Assembly: GCF_012933555.1 (NCBI RefSeq)
Contig: NZ_JABBPK010000001.1
Span: forward strand, 2,520,001-2,584,000
From: Niallia alba
Lineage (GTDB): Bacteria > Bacillota > Bacilli > Bacillales > Cytobacillaceae
Reading direction: 5' to 3'
DNA: 64,000 bases
Position 1 is the first letter of the stretch, and each line of letters begins with the position of its first letter. Positions 16,667 through 27,431 of this stretch are shown here, piece after piece. The notes beneath the pieces were generated by a model. That model was not told the DNA's origin. It searched no databases and was given only the letters and a program-made list of their open reading frames with translations. Position numbers and translations under genes: made by a program.

Positions 16667-17374
16667 ATGAAAATTATTTGTTTTGGAGATAGCTTAACAA
16701 GAGGTGTCTCATTTGTAAAAGGTAGGGTAAGAATTATCAAAGACAATTATCCCGCTTTTCTTGAAAAATTATTTTCAGTAAATAATCCAGAGGATACAAT
16801 TGTCTTAAATAAAGGTGTATTTAATGATAATTCTGATTTGTTAATAAAGCGATTGGAAAAGGATGTTCTTTCTGAGAAGCCGAATTATGTCTTGTTAAAT
16901 GTAGGTGGAAATGATTGCAATTTTAAATGGCAGGAAGTAGCTGAGAATCCTGATAAAAACCATGACCCAATTGTGCCAATTAGTCAATATATCGAAAACA
17001 TCGGTCAGATGGTAACAAAAATGAAGCAATCAAATATCACGCCGATTTTGTTAACTTTACCACCACTTGATCCTGTTAGATATTATAAATTTATTGCAGA
17101 TAGATATGGAACCACGATTAGTCATTGGATTAGTTGTTGTGGAGGAATTGAACATTGGCATAGTCTATACAATTTACATTTGAATAAATTAATTGACCAA
17201 TTAAATCTTCCTAGTATTGATGTTCGCTCAGCGCTTAACAAGGCTGGAGATGTTTCTGATTTTATTAGTGATGATGGAATTCATTTAAATTCAGAAGGCT
17301 ATAAAAAAATGAGTGCTTTTATTTTTGAGGAAATGCTCCGTTTAACGGGAGGACAAAAAGAACAATTATCTTAA
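16667..17374 (+). CDS. SGNH/GDSL-family hydrolase
   Basis: A 235-residue cytoplasmic GDSL esterase-like protein. Block I is CFGDSLTRG with nucleophile Ser9, block III is NVGGNDCNF, and block V DDGIHLNSEGY supplies the Asp-His pair. These enzymes deacylate esters or carbohydrate acetyl groups; no signal peptide is present and the substrate is unknown. The ATG follows a weak GTAGGGATG site. A TATAAT box lies at 16622-16627. No operon partner. Confidence 0.85.
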   Translation: MKIICFGDSLTRGVSFVKGRVRIIKDNYPAFLEKLFSVNNPEDTIVLNKGVFNDNSDLLIKRLEKDVLSEKPNYVLLNVGGNDCNFKWQEVAENPDKNHDPIVPISQYIENIGQMVTKMKQSNITPILLTLPPLDPVRYYKFIADRYGTTISHWISCCGGIEHWHSLYNLHLNKLIDQLNLPSIDVRSALNKAGDVSDFISDDGIHLNSEGYKKMSAFIFEEMLRLTGGQKEQLS

Positions 17375-17507
17375 TGATCTTTTTGTTATAAAGTACCGGT
17401 GCTATTCCTTTCAAAAAAACTAGCTATGGAATATCTTTGGAATATGCTATATCATAAAGGGACAAGCAGTCATCAATACGTCGATTAAGATAGTGGAGGA
17501 AATACAG

Positions 17508-18071
17508 ATGAGCACATTATATGAAAAAATAATTGATGTTTTACAACAAAAAGGACCAACAAGCCTTTCCACTATTTATAATGAATTAAATAGTTTTTTA
17601 GGAGAGGAAGACACACCTATTTCAATGTCCTCCATAAAGTCTGTCCTTTCTCGGAAAAAAGACTTATTCGAGGTTTATGATGATTTAGTATCAATTCATC
17701 CAGATAAAGAAATTACGAAGCTAATTGTGGAATATAAGGTAAATCAAGAGCATTCTTTTAGTATTCATATCGATTTTGATCTTCGAAATTATTTAATTCA
17801 AGAATGGAGTCAATTTCCGATTGTCATTCCGCCAGTTTTTAATAAAATGGAGCCAGAAGAATATGATATCTTAAAGATGGACTTATACCGATTGAAAATT
17901 TGGAATTGGGAAGATGAGCTACTAGGAATAGATTCTGTTAAATGTACCGCTAGATTGGTTACGGTTAACTCTACCTATACGGTTGATTTAGCAAATTTGC
18001 AATCAAAAGAATGGAGACAATTGCAGAAAATTGTAGCGCTATTTACTGATTTAGAATTGTTGCTTAAGTAA
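17508..18071 (+). CDS. Protein of unknown function with a winged-helix-like N terminus
   Basis: The 187-residue protein starts with LYEKIIDVLQQKGPTSLSTIYNELNS and then ISMSSIKSVLSRKKDLFEVYDDLVSI, which looks like a HARE-HTH or RpoE-delta-type winged helix. The rest is an unrecognised mixed alpha/beta region with many Trp and acidic residues. A GTG 15 bases upstream is in frame, but GTGGAGGAAAT is better read as the ribosome-binding site of the ATG at 17508. A terminator follows. It may bind DNA or RNA polymerase; this is only inference. Confidence 0.6.
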   Translation: MSTLYEKIIDVLQQKGPTSLSTIYNELNSFLGEEDTPISMSSIKSVLSRKKDLFEVYDDLVSIHPDKEITKLIVEYKVNQEHSFSIHIDFDLRNYLIQEWSQFPIVIPPVFNKMEPEEYDILKMDLYRLKIWNWEDELLGIDSVKCTARLVTVNSTYTVDLANLQSKEWRQLQKIVALFTDLELLLK

Positions 18072-18084
18072 GCGAGAAGGCGGA

Positions 18085-18120
18085 AGCATATCAATGAAAA
18101 TTGATATGCTTTTTTAGTTT
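18085..18120 (+). terminator. Terminator after the winged-helix-like gene
   Basis: AGCATATCAAT (18085-18095) and ATTGATATGCT (18100-18110) form a perfect 11-bp stem with a GAAA loop, followed by TTTTTAGTTTT. Confidence 0.9.
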
Positions 18121-18140
18121 TCATGACGCAGAAAAAATAA

Positions 18141-18926
18141 TTAACGATACATTGTCCATAATCCCATATCCATGAACCCAACATTCTTATAAATTTTACC
18201 AGCAGCAGGATTATCATAAAACAAGCAAACATATTGTTTTTCGTCTAATACATCATTAACTAGGGCTGTCATTAGTTTACTTGCTAAACCTTGATTCCGA
18301 TAATCTTTATGCGTACATACACCGACAATCATAGCTGATTGGGAATTTTCTGCAGTAGTAGAGACCGTTGAAATAATGTCACCTTGATTATTTTCAAGAA
18401 AATAAGTTCGACCTGTTTTTGATTCAATTGCTTTTTTTAGCATATTTTTTGTTTCGACTGTTGTGTTAAATTCATCAATAGAATGTTGTAATACAACAAT
18501 TCTGTCAATATCAGCAATAGTAGCTTTATTAATTGTTTCCGTTATTTGTATTTCTCTTTTTGTTTCGCATTGAGCGAAATAAGTTACTCGTTTCTTCCCT
18601 AATGCTAGATTAGGCAGTTTTTCAAATTTCTCAACTAGGTCTGCTTTCCCTGATAACGTTACTGGATTAGTATTTGACTGCATTATCGCTGCAAAAGCCT
18701 CTGAATCAAAATGATTTTTGTCTTTGCAGTAAAATATATAGCTTTCAAAATACTTAAGTAGTACAGCTTTTATGTCCCCATCATGAAATTCTCCCCAAAG
18801 CTTTTGGAATGGAGAATGATAGCCAAATGCTTCAATATCTCCAATGATAAAAAGGTTAATGGAAGGGTCTTGTAGTAAAAATTTCATCACATTAGCATGA
18901 TCTTTTTCTGTAAGTTCACGAATCAT
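18141..18926 (-). CDS. GNAT-family N-acetyltransferase
   Basis: A 261-residue protein with an N-terminal degenerate GNAT-like half (MIRELTEKDHANVMKFLLQD) and a C-terminal catalytic GNAT domain containing the acetyl-CoA motif VCTHKDYRNQGLASKLMTAL and the final strand YDNPAAGKIYKNVGF. This two-part layout occurs in Bacillus acetyltransferases of unknown substrate. The ATG at 18926 was chosen because AGAAGG lies nine bases before it; the longer frame upstream has no ribosome-binding site. It converges with the preceding gene. Confidence 0.8.
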   Translation of the reverse strand: MIRELTEKDHANVMKFLLQDPSINLFIIGDIEAFGYHSPFQKLWGEFHDGDIKAVLLKYFESYIFYCKDKNHFDSEAFAAIMQSNTNPVTLSGKADLVEKFEKLPNLALGKKRVTYFAQCETKREIQITETINKATIADIDRIVVLQHSIDEFNTTVETKNMLKKAIESKTGRTYFLENNQGDIISTVSTTAENSQSAMIVGVCTHKDYRNQGLASKLMTALVNDVLDEKQYVCLFYDNPAAGKIYKNVGFMDMGLWTMYR

Positions 18927-19086
18927 GTATACAACCTTCTTTCGATTCTTTGAAATAATTAATTGTAAGTTTATCATAATATTGGAAATATAAATAGATT
19001 TGAATAAATTTATTGTTGGACACCAATTATAAGTATTTTACTAAGCATCGAGAATGAAAGAGAATATACAGTTTTGCTAAAAGATA

Positions 19087-19346
19087 AAAGTAGAAACACG
19101 AAAACTGGTGTTCATCAAAGGAATGAAAACCACATTTGAAAGTAGAAGCAAGAAAACTGGCGTTCATCAAAGGAATGAAAACCACATTTGAAAGTAGAAG
19201 CAAGAAAACTGGCGTTCATCAAAGGAATGAACACCGCATTTGAAAGTAGAAGCAAGAAAACTGGCGTTCATCAAGGGAATGAACACCGCATTTGAAAGTA
19301 GAAGCAAGAAAACTGGCGTTCATCAAGGGAATGAAAGCAATATTTA
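19087..19346. repeat. Array of five 52-bp tandem repeats with internal hairpins
   Basis: Units start at 19087, 19139, 19191, 19243 and 19295, each exactly 52 bases, with a decayed sixth start at 19347. A unit begins AAAGTAGAAGCAAG and continues AAAACTGGCGTTCATCAAAG. Units 1 and 2 carry GAATGAAAACCACATTTG, while units 3 and 4 carry GAATGAACACCGCATTTG. GGCGTTCAT and ATGAACACC inside one unit are nearly complementary, so each can fold into a hairpin. There is no spacer, so it is not a CRISPR, and 52 is not a multiple of three, so it is not coding. It lies between the promoter of a GNAT gene and the metH terminator. Confidence 0.9.
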
Positions 19347-19380
19347 AAAGTCAAAAACATTGAATTTACTTCCCAACCTA

Positions 19381-19420
19381 ATTAAATAAACAATCCAGCT
19401 GAATAAAAGCAGCTGGATTG
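19381..19420 (-). terminator. Terminator of the methionine operon
   Basis: CAATCCAGCT and AGCTGGATTG (19391-19420) form an 11-bp stem; on the minus strand TTTATTTAAT follows. Confidence 0.9.
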
Positions 19421-19454
19421 CATTTTAACTATAATAATATGGAACTAAATTTTA

Positions 19455-22400
19455 TTAACTAAGAGAACTAGATAACACATTAAAATAACGTGCATCCGGA
19501 TGGGCAAATACCATTGCAGAAACAGAGGCTTCTGGTTCCATCATACACTCTTCTGACAAAATTATTCCAATATCTTCAGGTGAAAGTAACCCAAACAGTT
19601 TTTTCTGATCTTCTAATTCAGGACAAGCAGGGTACCCAAATGAAAATCTTTGTCCTTGATATTTTGCTGCAAAGCGTTCCTTCATAGTAAAGTTTGTTGG
19701 ATCAGGGAATCCCCATCTATCTCTAATCTGACGATGAATAAATTCTGCAAGGCCCTCCGCTGTTTCTAATGCAAGTGATTGCAGGGCGTGTGATTCGAGA
19801 AATCTTCCATCACGCTTTAATTGTTCTGCTGCTTGTCGGATTCCAGTACCTGCTGTAACTGCAAAAAAAGCAACATAATCCATAACACCACTATCTATAG
19901 GTTTTAAATAGTCTGCTAGACAAAGATATGGTTCTCTTTCTTGTCTTGGAAAATCAAAAGTTTCTAGTCGTTTAGAAACATCGTCTGGATCATATATATA
20001 TATTTTATTGCCATCTGATTGAGCAGGGTAGAAGCGATAAACCGCTTTTGGCAGTATCCAGTTATTTTGTTCTGCTTCTAATAAAAGTTGTTCAATCATA
20101 TCGTTTAATTGGACCGTTTTTTCATCTTTCTGCTTTAATAAAACGTCAATTTTACCTTTTAACCCCAAATGGTGACCTAATAGCATTTGCTTATTAATAT
20201 ATGGTTTGATATGCCCAATTGTATAATTTGTTACTATATGCTTCTTTGTATCCTGAGGTACAAAGACAGGGGCTTTTGGATCAATTGTTTTTCTTTTAAT
20301 CCCTGTGATAACGGGTTTTACATAATCTTTTGTCGGCATTGCTAAAAGAGTTTGCTTCTTTTTTTCATGCTCTTGTTTAAGCAAAGAGAATTCTTCTTGA
20401 TTGGTTAGCTGATTAGCAAGGGATAAACCATTCATGGCATCTTTTGCGTATAATACCAGTCCGTCATATTCTCGTGAGATTTTTGTATCAGTAAATTTTC
20501 TCGATAATGCTGCTCCACCAACTAAGATAGGGACGTCGATACCAGCTTGTTTCATATCTGCTGCTGTTAACACCATCTGTTGTGCAGATTTAACAAGGAG
20601 GCCTGATAAACCGACAATGTTTGGCTGTTCCTTTTTGATAGCGGAAACTAACTCTGCTGGCGGAACCTTAATTCCTAGATCAATCACTTCATAACCGTTG
20701 TTTGAGAGAATGATGTCGACGAGATTTTTGCCAATATCATGAACATCTCCTTTAACGGTTGCTAAGATAACTTTTCCCTTTGTGGATGAAGAAACATTTT
20801 TATCCATGTAGCCTTCTAAAAAAGAAACGGCGGTTTTCATTACTTCTGCGCTTTGCAAAACTTCTGCTACGATTAATTGATTATCATTAAATAAACGGCC
20901 AACTTCCTTCATTCCATTCATTAACGGACCATTAATAATATCTAGTGGCGCACTGTAAGTGGTGAGCGCGATTGCTAAATCATCAAGTAATCCTTCTTTT
21001 GTTCCTTCAACGACATAATAGGCTAATCGTTCATCTAAGGTTAAATTTTCAAGAGAATTTATTTTTTCTTTCTTCTTACCCCGGTAGAAATCCGTAAAAA
21101 CAGCTAACGTTTCATCTGTTGTTTCAAATAATAGCTTTTCAGCTAATTCAATTTCTTCTTTACTAATAGACGCAAATCTTTCCAGCTTTTCTGTATTAAC
21201 GATGGCATAGTCTAATCCAGCTTGTGTACAGTGGTAAAGAAAGACACTGTTTAATATTTCACGACCGACAGGAGGGAGACCAAAAGAGACATTACTTATT
21301 CCAAGAATGGTCTGAACATCTGGACAAGCTTCCTTAATTTGTTTAATACCTTCCACTGTTGCTAAAGCAGATCCAATGTATTGCTCGTCTCCAGTACCTA
21401 CAGGGAACACAAGCGGATCAAAAATAATATCTTGACCACTAATCTTATATTTCTTCGTTAATAAATCATAGGATCGTTTTGCGATTTGCAGCTTCTTTTC
21501 TGCGGTAACTCCCATACCATCTTCATCAATCGTTCCTACAACAACCGAGGCTCCATATTTGTGGATGAGAGGGGCAATTGCTTGCAACCTTTCTTCGCCA
21601 TCCTCTAGGTTAATGCTGTTGATGATTGCTTTCCCTTGCGAATAGGAGAGAGCTTTTTCGATTACTTTTTCATCAGTAGAGTCAATGACGAGTGGAACCT
21701 TTACTTTTTTCACAACTTCTTTCATAAAATGTTCCATGTCCTGTAGCTCATCTCTGTCAGGATCAGCTAAACATATATCGATAACATGGGCTCCGCCTTT
21801 TACTTGGGCTCTTGCAATTTCAGATGCTTCTTCGTATTTTCCTTCTTGTATTAATCGTTTAAATTTCCGAGAACCAATGACATTCGTACGTTCGCCAACC
21901 ATAATTGGTCTTAATGTAGGATCATCATATATAAAAGGCTCAATTCCTGAAACCATATGATAGGTGGTTTCAGCGACTGTTCGAGGGGCAATTTCCTTCA
22001 TTTTCTCTGCAATTGCTTGAATATGCTCAGGGGTAGTTCCACAGCAACCACCGACGATATTTAGCCAGCCCTCTTCAGCAAAACCGCTTAATTTATTTGC
22101 AAGAGAGGAAGCCGTCTCATGATAATGACCTTCTTCATCAGGTAAGCCAGCGTTTGGATAGCAGCTAACAGCAAACTTAGAGAGGCCTGACAGGGAACGA
22201 ATATGATCTTGCATAAACTCGGGACCAGTTGCACAGTTTAAACCGATTGCGATAGGATTCATATGTTCAACAGAAATATAAAAGGCTTCAATCGACTGGC
22301 CCGCAAGTGTAGTACCCATCGGTTCAATGGTCCCAGAAATCATCAATGGAAGTTCTTTACCTGTCTTTGCAAACGCCTGTTTAATTCCGAGGAAACCCGC

Positions 22401-22913
22401 CTTTACATTTAACATATCCTGACTAGTTTCGAGAAGAAGGATATCTACACCTCCATCGATTAATCCTATTGCTTGCTCTTCATAAGAAGCAATAAGCTCT
22501 TCGAATGTGGCTCCACCAGTGACACTTAATGTTTTCGTTGTCGGACCCATTGCTCCAGCAATGAATCTTGGCCATTCAGGAGTAGAATATTTTCTGACCG
22601 CGTCTTTGGCGAGTTTTGCTGCCGTAACATTAAGTTTGTAAGCAAGATGCCCTAGATGGTATTCATCTAGGACAATCTTCGTAGCACCGAATGTATTTGT
22701 TTCAATAATATCTGCACCGGCTTTAAGATAGGCTTCATGGATTTTCGTAATAATATCTGGTTTTGTTAGATTAAGATTTTCATTACAACCTTCTAATTCT
22801 TCTCCTCCAAAATCGTCTGCTGTTAAATCTTCTCGTTGGAGCATTGTACCCATTGCGCCGTCCATTATTAAGATTTTTTGTTTAAGTTTTTCAGCTAATG
22901 AAGTTTGTGGCAT
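19455..22913 (-). CDS. metH: Cobalamin-dependent methionine synthase
   Basis: The 1152-residue protein has all MetH modules in order: homocysteine-binding domain (start [13 protein letters not shown]; zinc ligands in LNCATGPEF and [10 protein letters not shown]), folate-binding pterin domain ([17 protein letters not shown]), cobalamin cap and binding domains ([21 protein letters not shown], the base-off histidine ligand), and the C-terminal SAM reactivation domain ([19 protein letters not shown]). It transfers the methyl group of methyl-tetrahydrofolate to homocysteine through B12. It overlaps the preceding yitJ gene by 23 bases and is the last gene of the S-box operon. The short second homocysteine-methylating domain in YitJ is partly redundant with it. 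Confidence 0.97.
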   Translation of the reverse strand: MPQTSLAEKLKQKILIMDGAMGTMLQREDLTADDFGGEELEGCNENLNLTKPDIITKIHEAYLKAGADIIETNTFGATKIVLDEYHLGHLAYKLNVTAAKLAKDAVRKYSTPEWPRFIAGAMGPTTKTLSVTGGATFEELIASYEEQAIGLIDGGVDILLLETSQDMLNVKAGFLGIKQAFAKTGKELPLMISGTIEPMGTTLAGQSIEAFYISVEHMNPIAIGLNCATGPEFMQDHIRSLSGLSKFAVSCYPNAGLPDEEGHYHETASSLANKLSGFAEEGWLNIVGGCCGTTPEHIQAIAEKMKEIAPRTVAETTYHMVSGIEPFIYDDPTLRPIMVGERTNVIGSRKFKRLIQEGKYEEASEIARAQVKGGAHVIDICLADPDRDELQDMEHFMKEVVKKVKVPLVIDSTDEKVIEKALSYSQGKAIINSINLEDGEERLQAIAPLIHKYGASVVVGTIDEDGMGVTAEKKLQIAKRSYDLLTKKYKISGQDIIFDPLVFPVGTGDEQYIGSALATVEGIKQIKEACPDVQTILGISNVSFGLPPVGREILNSVFLYHCTQAGLDYAIVNTEKLERFASISKEEIELAEKLLFETTDETLAVFTDFYRGKKKEKINSLENLTLDERLAYYVVEGTKEGLLDDLAIALTTYSAPLDIINGPLMNGMKEVGRLFNDNQLIVAEVLQSAEVMKTAVSFLEGYMDKNVSSSTKGKVILATVKGDVHDIGKNLVDIILSNNGYEVIDLGIKVPPAELVSAIKKEQPNIVGLSGLLVKSAQQMVLTAADMKQAGIDVPILVGGAALSRKFTDTKISREYDGLVLYAKDAMNGLSLANQLTNQEEFSLLKQEHEKKKQTLLAMPTKDYVKPVITGIKRKTIDPKAPVFVPQDTKKHIVTNYTIGHIKPYINKQMLLGHHLGLKGKIDVLLKQKDEKTVQLNDMIEQLLLEAEQNNWILPKAVYRFYPAQSDGNKIYIYDPDDVSKRLETFDFPRQEREPYLCLADYLKPIDSGVMDYVAFFAVTAGTGIRQAAEQLKRDGRFLESHALQSLALETAEGLAEFIHRQIRDRWGFPDPTNFTMKERFAAKYQGQRFSFGYPACPELEDQKKLFGLLSPEDIGIILSEECMMEPEASVSAMVFAHPDARYFNVLSSSLS

Positions 22914-24771
22914 TAGTTGTCCTCCTAGTTGCTGCAGTTCGTCTTTTCGTATAGCGCGCCAATTCTACTGAAAGCTCATATCGCAAAAATGGTGTTATTA
23001 AGTAGATACCATTGAAGTAGGTGGCTGCAGTATCGATTAGCGACTTTGTAATTTTCAAACCTTCTTGTGTTGCTTGTTCTGGGTTATCTTTTAAATTTGC
23101 CATTGTTTGACGAATCGAATCGTCTATCTTTATTCCAGGTACTTCGTTATGGAGAAATTCTGCATTATTGCTGCTTGTTAAAGGCATTAAACCAATATAA
23201 ATAGGCTTGTCGATATGCTTAGTAGCTTCATATAATTCGATTATTTTTTCTTCTGAATAAATAGGCTGAGTGATAATGTAATCAGCACCACATTCTATTT
23301 TTTTCTCTAGTCTTTTAACTGCTTTATCTACTTGCCGAACATTTGGATTAAAGGCTGCAGAGACAGAAAAAGCTGTTTTTTGACCTAGATTTTTTCCAGA
23401 AAAGGAGAGTCCTTCATTTAATTGCTTAATCATCGAGATTAAATCAAAAGAAGTCATGTCATAAACAGAAGATGCACCAGGGAAATCTCCAACTCGAGCT
23501 GGATCTCCTGTTATTGCTAATACATCTTGGAGTCCCAGTGTGTGCAACCCCATTAAATGAGATTGTAATCCAATCATGTTGCGATCACGACAGGCAATAT
23601 GAATGAGGGGACGAAGACCGATATTTTGTTTTACTAATGTACCAATAGCTGTATTGGATATACGAGCAGACGCTAAGCTATTGTCTGCAAGTGTAATAGC
23701 ATCAATGCCTTCTTCTTTTAGTTTTTTTGCGCCTTCAAAGAAGCGTGTTGTGTCTAATTTTCTTGGTGGATCTAATTCTACGATAACAGAAGCTCTTTCT
23801 TTAGCAATCTCCTCCAAAGGTGTATATTCCCGAAGGGGAGGAGAGTTAAGAAGAATAGATTCAACTCGTAGTGCATTAGCATTAGATGGAATTGCTTTTT
23901 CAGTAATAGGGACAGCATCTTTTAATGCTTCCGCAAAATTTTTAATATGTTCTGGCGTTGTCCCACAGCAACCTCCTAAAAGGCGAACACCTTGCTTTCT
24001 AAATTCTTCAGCAGATTTTCGGAAATATTCTGCATTATCTTTATATTCGAATTTTCCGTCAATATAAGTTGGCAAACTAGCATTTGGATAGGCCGATAAA
24101 TAGGCATGCTTTGGTAATGGTATCTGTTCGAGTGATGCAATCATATGATGGGGACCTAATCTGCAATTTAGGCCAATCACATCTGCTCCCAAATTTTCTA
24201 GTCTATCAAACGCAGAAGAAAGGGAGGATTGATTTTGTAAAATGCCTATTTCATGAATCGAAACTTGGGCAATGACTGGAAGATCTGTTTCTTTTTTAGT
24301 AATTTGTAGAACCGTTTCTAATTCTTCCAAATCATAAAATGTTTCTAGTAGAATCCCATCGACCCCTTCTAGTAACAAACAGTAAAGCTGTTCACGAAAA
24401 CTTCTCTTTAGTTCTTCCAAACTAATAGCTTGTGGCTTCATCCCTCTGTTCCCGCCGATTGTTCCTAAAATATTGACCTTATTAGTTGTTGCTGCTTGTT
24501 TGGCAATTTTAACGGCAGCACTGTTTATTTCCTTTACGTTATCTTCAAGCCCATATCTTTGTAGTTTTAAATAGTTGGCAGCATATGTATTTGTTTGAAT
24601 AATATCTGCCCCTGCATGGATATATGCTTGATGAATATGTTGAATTTGTTCATGATGCGAAAGATTTAATGCTTCAAAGCATGTGTCCTTTCCATAGGAG
24701 TAGAGGAGGGTACCCATCGCACCGTCGGCTATTAAAATTTCATTTTTTAGTCTATCAAGAAAACTCATCAT
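22891..24771 (-). CDS. yitJ: Bifunctional homocysteine S-methyltransferase / methylenetetrahydrofolate reductase
   Basis: The 626-residue fusion has an N-terminal homocysteine-binding domain ([13 protein letters not shown], then GLNCRLGP and [13 protein letters not shown] as zinc ligands) and a C-terminal MetF domain ([31 protein letters not shown]). The MetF half makes 5-methyl-THF, the methyl donor used by MetH downstream. The architecture and length match B. subtilis YitJ. It starts 10 bases after metC stops and overlaps metH by 23 bases, so translation is probably coupled. It belongs to the S-box operon. Confidence 0.95.
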   Translation of the reverse strand: MMSFLDRLKNEILIADGAMGTLLYSYGKDTCFEALNLSHHEQIQHIHQAYIHAGADIIQTNTYAANYLKLQRYGLEDNVKEINSAAVKIAKQAATTNKVNILGTIGGNRGMKPQAISLEELKRSFREQLYCLLLEGVDGILLETFYDLEELETVLQITKKETDLPVIAQVSIHEIGILQNQSSLSSAFDRLENLGADVIGLNCRLGPHHMIASLEQIPLPKHAYLSAYPNASLPTYIDGKFEYKDNAEYFRKSAEEFRKQGVRLLGGCCGTTPEHIKNFAEALKDAVPITEKAIPSNANALRVESILLNSPPLREYTPLEEIAKERASVIVELDPPRKLDTTRFFEGAKKLKEEGIDAITLADNSLASARISNTAIGTLVKQNIGLRPLIHIACRDRNMIGLQSHLMGLHTLGLQDVLAITGDPARVGDFPGASSVYDMTSFDLISMIKQLNEGLSFSGKNLGQKTAFSVSAAFNPNVRQVDKAVKRLEKKIECGADYIITQPIYSEEKIIELYEATKHIDKPIYIGLMPLTSSNNAEFLHNEVPGIKIDDSIRQTMANLKDNPEQATQEGLKITKSLIDTAATYFNGIYLITPFLRYELSVELARYTKRRTAATRRTTNATNFIS

Positions 24772-24780
24772 AATCCTCCA

Positions 24781-25950
24781 TTAAATATAATGTAGCGCTG
24801 CCGTCTTTTTTAGGGCTGTATCAAAGTCATTGATTAAATCTTGTGGATTTTCCAATCCAACTGATAGGCGAAGAAGGGAGTCAGTAATCCCTCTTTCTGC
24901 TCTTGCAGCAGGGTCCATTGCAGCATGGGACATTTTAGCAGGATACGAAAGGATTGACTCTACAGCACCAAGACTAACTGCAAATACAGGAAGTTTTACA
25001 TTTTCAACAAATGTGCGCATTGCCTCTTCTGAATGCAATTCAAAGGAAAAAACAGCCCCTGCATTTAACGCTTGTTTTCTTTGAATCGCATATTGAGGAT
25101 GGTCTTCAAAACCTGGGTAATGAACTTTCTTAATGCATGGATGGTTCTGTAAATGTTCTGCAATGATTTTTGCGCCATCACATGAATGCTTCATGCGTAC
25201 GTGCAATGTCTTTATTCCTCTTAACAATAACCAACAATCCTGTACGCCAAGAACCGCACCAAAAGAATTTTGTAAATAGCCAATTTGTTTGGCAAGGTCT
25301 GCATCTTTAACTACCGCAACTCCAGCAATAACATCACTATGGCCTGATAAGAATTTAGTAGCACTATGTAGGACTACATCTGCACCGAGTGTTAATGGTT
25401 TTTGTAAGGCGGGTGTTAAAAAAGTATTGTCTACAAAGGTCCAGGCATTGTATTTTTTGGCGAGTAAGCTTATTGCTTCAATATCGGTTACTTTTAATAA
25501 TGGGTTAGAAGGGGTTTCAACATAAAATACTTTTGTATTAGGCAAAACAGCCGCTTCTACTTCTGCTAAGTTGGTCATATCTACAAATGTATGGTCAATA
25601 CCAAAGCGATTTAATACCGTTGTGACCATACGGTACGTTCCTCCATAAACGTCTTCCGAAATAACGACATGGTCTCCTTGTGATAATAATAGGAAAGCAG
25701 TAGAGATAGCAGCCATTCCAGAAGAAAAGGCAAAGCCGTGTGTGCCTTCTTCGAGTTCTGCAACGACTTCTTCCACAGCTTCTCTCGTCGGATTTAAGCT
25801 TCTGCTATAATCGTATTTTCCAAACGTTTCTATATCCTTTTGATGGAAGGTAGAAGCGTGCTGAATTGGCACGCTAACTGCTCCAGTTTCCGGATCAAAT
25901 TTATGCTTATTGTGTAGTAATTTTGTTTCAAATGTATATGGTGTGCTCAT
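24781..25950 (-). CDS. metC: Cystathionine beta-lyase
   Basis: A 389-residue PLP enzyme of the Cys/Met metabolism family. The PLP-lysine motif is VLHSATKFLSGHSDVIAG, preceded by FVDNTFLTPALQKPL, and the C terminus has LLRLSVGLENPQDLINDF. It splits cystathionine into homocysteine, pyruvate and ammonia. Order after metI and length match B. subtilis metC. It overlaps metI by 4 bases, so it is coupled. The beta-lyase and gamma-synthase members of this family are similar in sequence; the assignment rests on the operon order. Confidence 0.9.
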   Translation of the reverse strand: MSTPYTFETKLLHNKHKFDPETGAVSVPIQHASTFHQKDIETFGKYDYSRSLNPTREAVEEVVAELEEGTHGFAFSSGMAAISTAFLLLSQGDHVVISEDVYGGTYRMVTTVLNRFGIDHTFVDMTNLAEVEAAVLPNTKVFYVETPSNPLLKVTDIEAISLLAKKYNAWTFVDNTFLTPALQKPLTLGADVVLHSATKFLSGHSDVIAGVAVVKDADLAKQIGYLQNSFGAVLGVQDCWLLLRGIKTLHVRMKHSCDGAKIIAEHLQNHPCIKKVHYPGFEDHPQYAIQRKQALNAGAVFSFELHSEEAMRTFVENVKLPVFAVSLGAVESILSYPAKMSHAAMDPAARAERGITDSLLRLSVGLENPQDLINDFDTALKKTAALHYI

Positions 25951-27068
25951 ATTGTTACCTCCTTAGCGATTCCCTTTGCAATGGAAAATGCTTTATCTAA
26001 ATCTTTAATTAAATCATTTGCATTTTCAATGCCGACAGAAAAACGTAATAAACGGTTATCAACGCCAGTCTCTAATCGAACTTCTAATGGAATGTCGGCA
26101 TGGGTTTGGGTAGCAGGGTATGTGATAAAACTCTCTACACCACCCAAGCTTTCAGCAAAGGAGATTAACGTTAAATTTTGTAAAAATGGATTTACCCATG
26201 ATTCATGTTGAATTCTAAAGGAAATCATACCACCGCGACCAGGATAGAGAACATCAACAACAGCATCATGTTCTTTAAGGAAGGAACATAAAATTTTAGC
26301 ATTTTCCTCATGTTTTTCCATTCTTAATGCTAATGTTTTCATGCCTCTCATTAATAACCAAGAATCGAAGGGACTTAAAACAGCTCCCGCAGAATTATGA
26401 TGTAAAGCAAGTTCATTACATAATGCTTCTCCTTTAGCAACGATAAGACCGGCAAGAACATCATTATGTCCACCTAAATATTTTGTCGCACTGTGGATAA
26501 CAATATCAGCCCCTAAGCGAATAGGCTGTTGAATGATTGGAGTATAGAAAGTATTATCTACAATAAGTAGAATACCGTGTTCTTTAGCGATGGAAGCCAC
26601 TTCTGAAATATCCGTTTGTTCCATTAATGGATTAGTAGGAGTTTCAAGGAAGATTGCTTTTGTATTAGGGGAAATTGCCGCACGTAAAGTATCTGTATCT
26701 GAGGTAGTAACGTACGTACATCGAAGACCCCATTTTTTATATCCTTGTTCTAACAAACGATAGGTACCACCATATAAATCCTTTGAAATAATCCATTCAT
26801 CACCGCTTTGGAAAAGCGAAAGAATTGTTTGGATAGCAGCCATTCCGGAGCTACATGCAAAGCCGCGATCTCCATCTTCTAAATCGGCAATTGCCTTTTC
26901 TAAAATTTCTCGAGTGGGATTTCCAGTACGAGTGTAATCATAGCCAGTTGATTCCCCAATTCCAGCATGACGATAAGCAGTTGAGAAATAAACAGGTGGG
27001 TTTACTGCTCCAGTTGTTTTTTCACTTCGATTTCCAATTTGTGCTAATTTTGTCTCTAAACTATACAT
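25947..27068 (-). CDS. metI: Cystathionine gamma-synthase / O-acylhomoserine thiolyase
   Basis: The 373-residue PLP enzyme equals B. subtilis MetI in length. The PLP-lysine motif is VIHSATKYLGGHNDVLAG and the C terminus has LLRFSVGIENANDLIKD. It joins an activated homoserine to cysteine (giving cystathionine) or to sulfide (giving homocysteine). It is the first gene of the metI-metC-yitJ-metH operon and follows an S-box riboswitch leader of about 250 bases, so high SAM should stop its transcription. An AGGAG site precedes the ATG. Confidence 0.93.
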   Translation of the reverse strand: MYSLETKLAQIGNRSEKTTGAVNPPVYFSTAYRHAGIGESTGYDYTRTGNPTREILEKAIADLEDGDRGFACSSGMAAIQTILSLFQSGDEWIISKDLYGGTYRLLEQGYKKWGLRCTYVTTSDTDTLRAAISPNTKAIFLETPTNPLMEQTDISEVASIAKEHGILLIVDNTFYTPIIQQPIRLGADIVIHSATKYLGGHNDVLAGLIVAKGEALCNELALHHNSAGAVLSPFDSWLLMRGMKTLALRMEKHEENAKILCSFLKEHDAVVDVLYPGRGGMISFRIQHESWVNPFLQNLTLISFAESLGGVESFITYPATQTHADIPLEVRLETGVDNRLLRFSVGIENANDLIKDLDKAFSIAKGIAKEVTI

Positions 27069-27146
27069 TCTATAACTCTCCTATTCTCATAATGTGAATT
27101 TATTTATGTAATCCATACAAATCAAGAAGAGAAGAAAAATGACATG

Positions 27147-27316
27147 AAAAAAGTCTTCTTCGTTAATAAGAAGAAGACTTTGATTATTTAATGGTCATTC
27201 TTCTTATCTTTCAAGCCTTTATGCTTGATGGAATTAGCACCTTTTCAGTATGTAATAGAATACTGAAGGTTGCTGAGGTTTCTTCGGGCCATTCCCTCTA
27301 CCTCTCTTGATAAGAA
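27147..27316 (-). promoter_or_regulatory. S-box (SAM-I) riboswitch and terminator
   Basis: On the minus strand the leader reads CTTATCAAGAGAGGTAGAGG, then GGCCCGAAGAAACCTCAGCAACC, then AAGGTGCTAATTCC and finally AGATAAGAAG, which pairs with the first segment as P1. These are the conserved blocks of the SAM-I aptamer. The terminator stem AAGTCTTCTTC/GAAGAAGACTT followed by TTTTTT lies at 27147-27183. SAM binding favours the terminator and shuts off the met operon. Confidence 0.97.
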
Positions 27317-27337
27317 TTACTTATGTAATTGAATATT

Positions 27338-27366
27338 AATTTACTATATATTTTACCAGTTGGCAA
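27338..27366 (-). promoter_or_regulatory. Promoter of the S-box met operon
   Basis: On the minus strand TTGCCA (27361-27366), a 17-base spacer and TAAATT (27338-27343) lie just upstream of the aptamer. Confidence 0.5.
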
Positions 27367-27431
27367 CAATTATTTTGTTATTTCTGAAAAGATTCTATAT
27401 TCTTCTTATTATAAATAAAAAGAATATACAC

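Noticed and set aside
19087-19346. CRISPR array
   Set aside because: The 52-base units are directly adjacent with no unique spacers, and there are no cas genes.
20434-21960. Plus-strand open frames across metH
   Set aside because: They are antisense shadows of a clearly conserved gene, with no ribosome-binding sites.
22891-22913. Frameshift or annotation error at the yitJ-metH overlap
   Set aside because: Both proteins keep normal ends and the overlap is typical of coupled operon genes.
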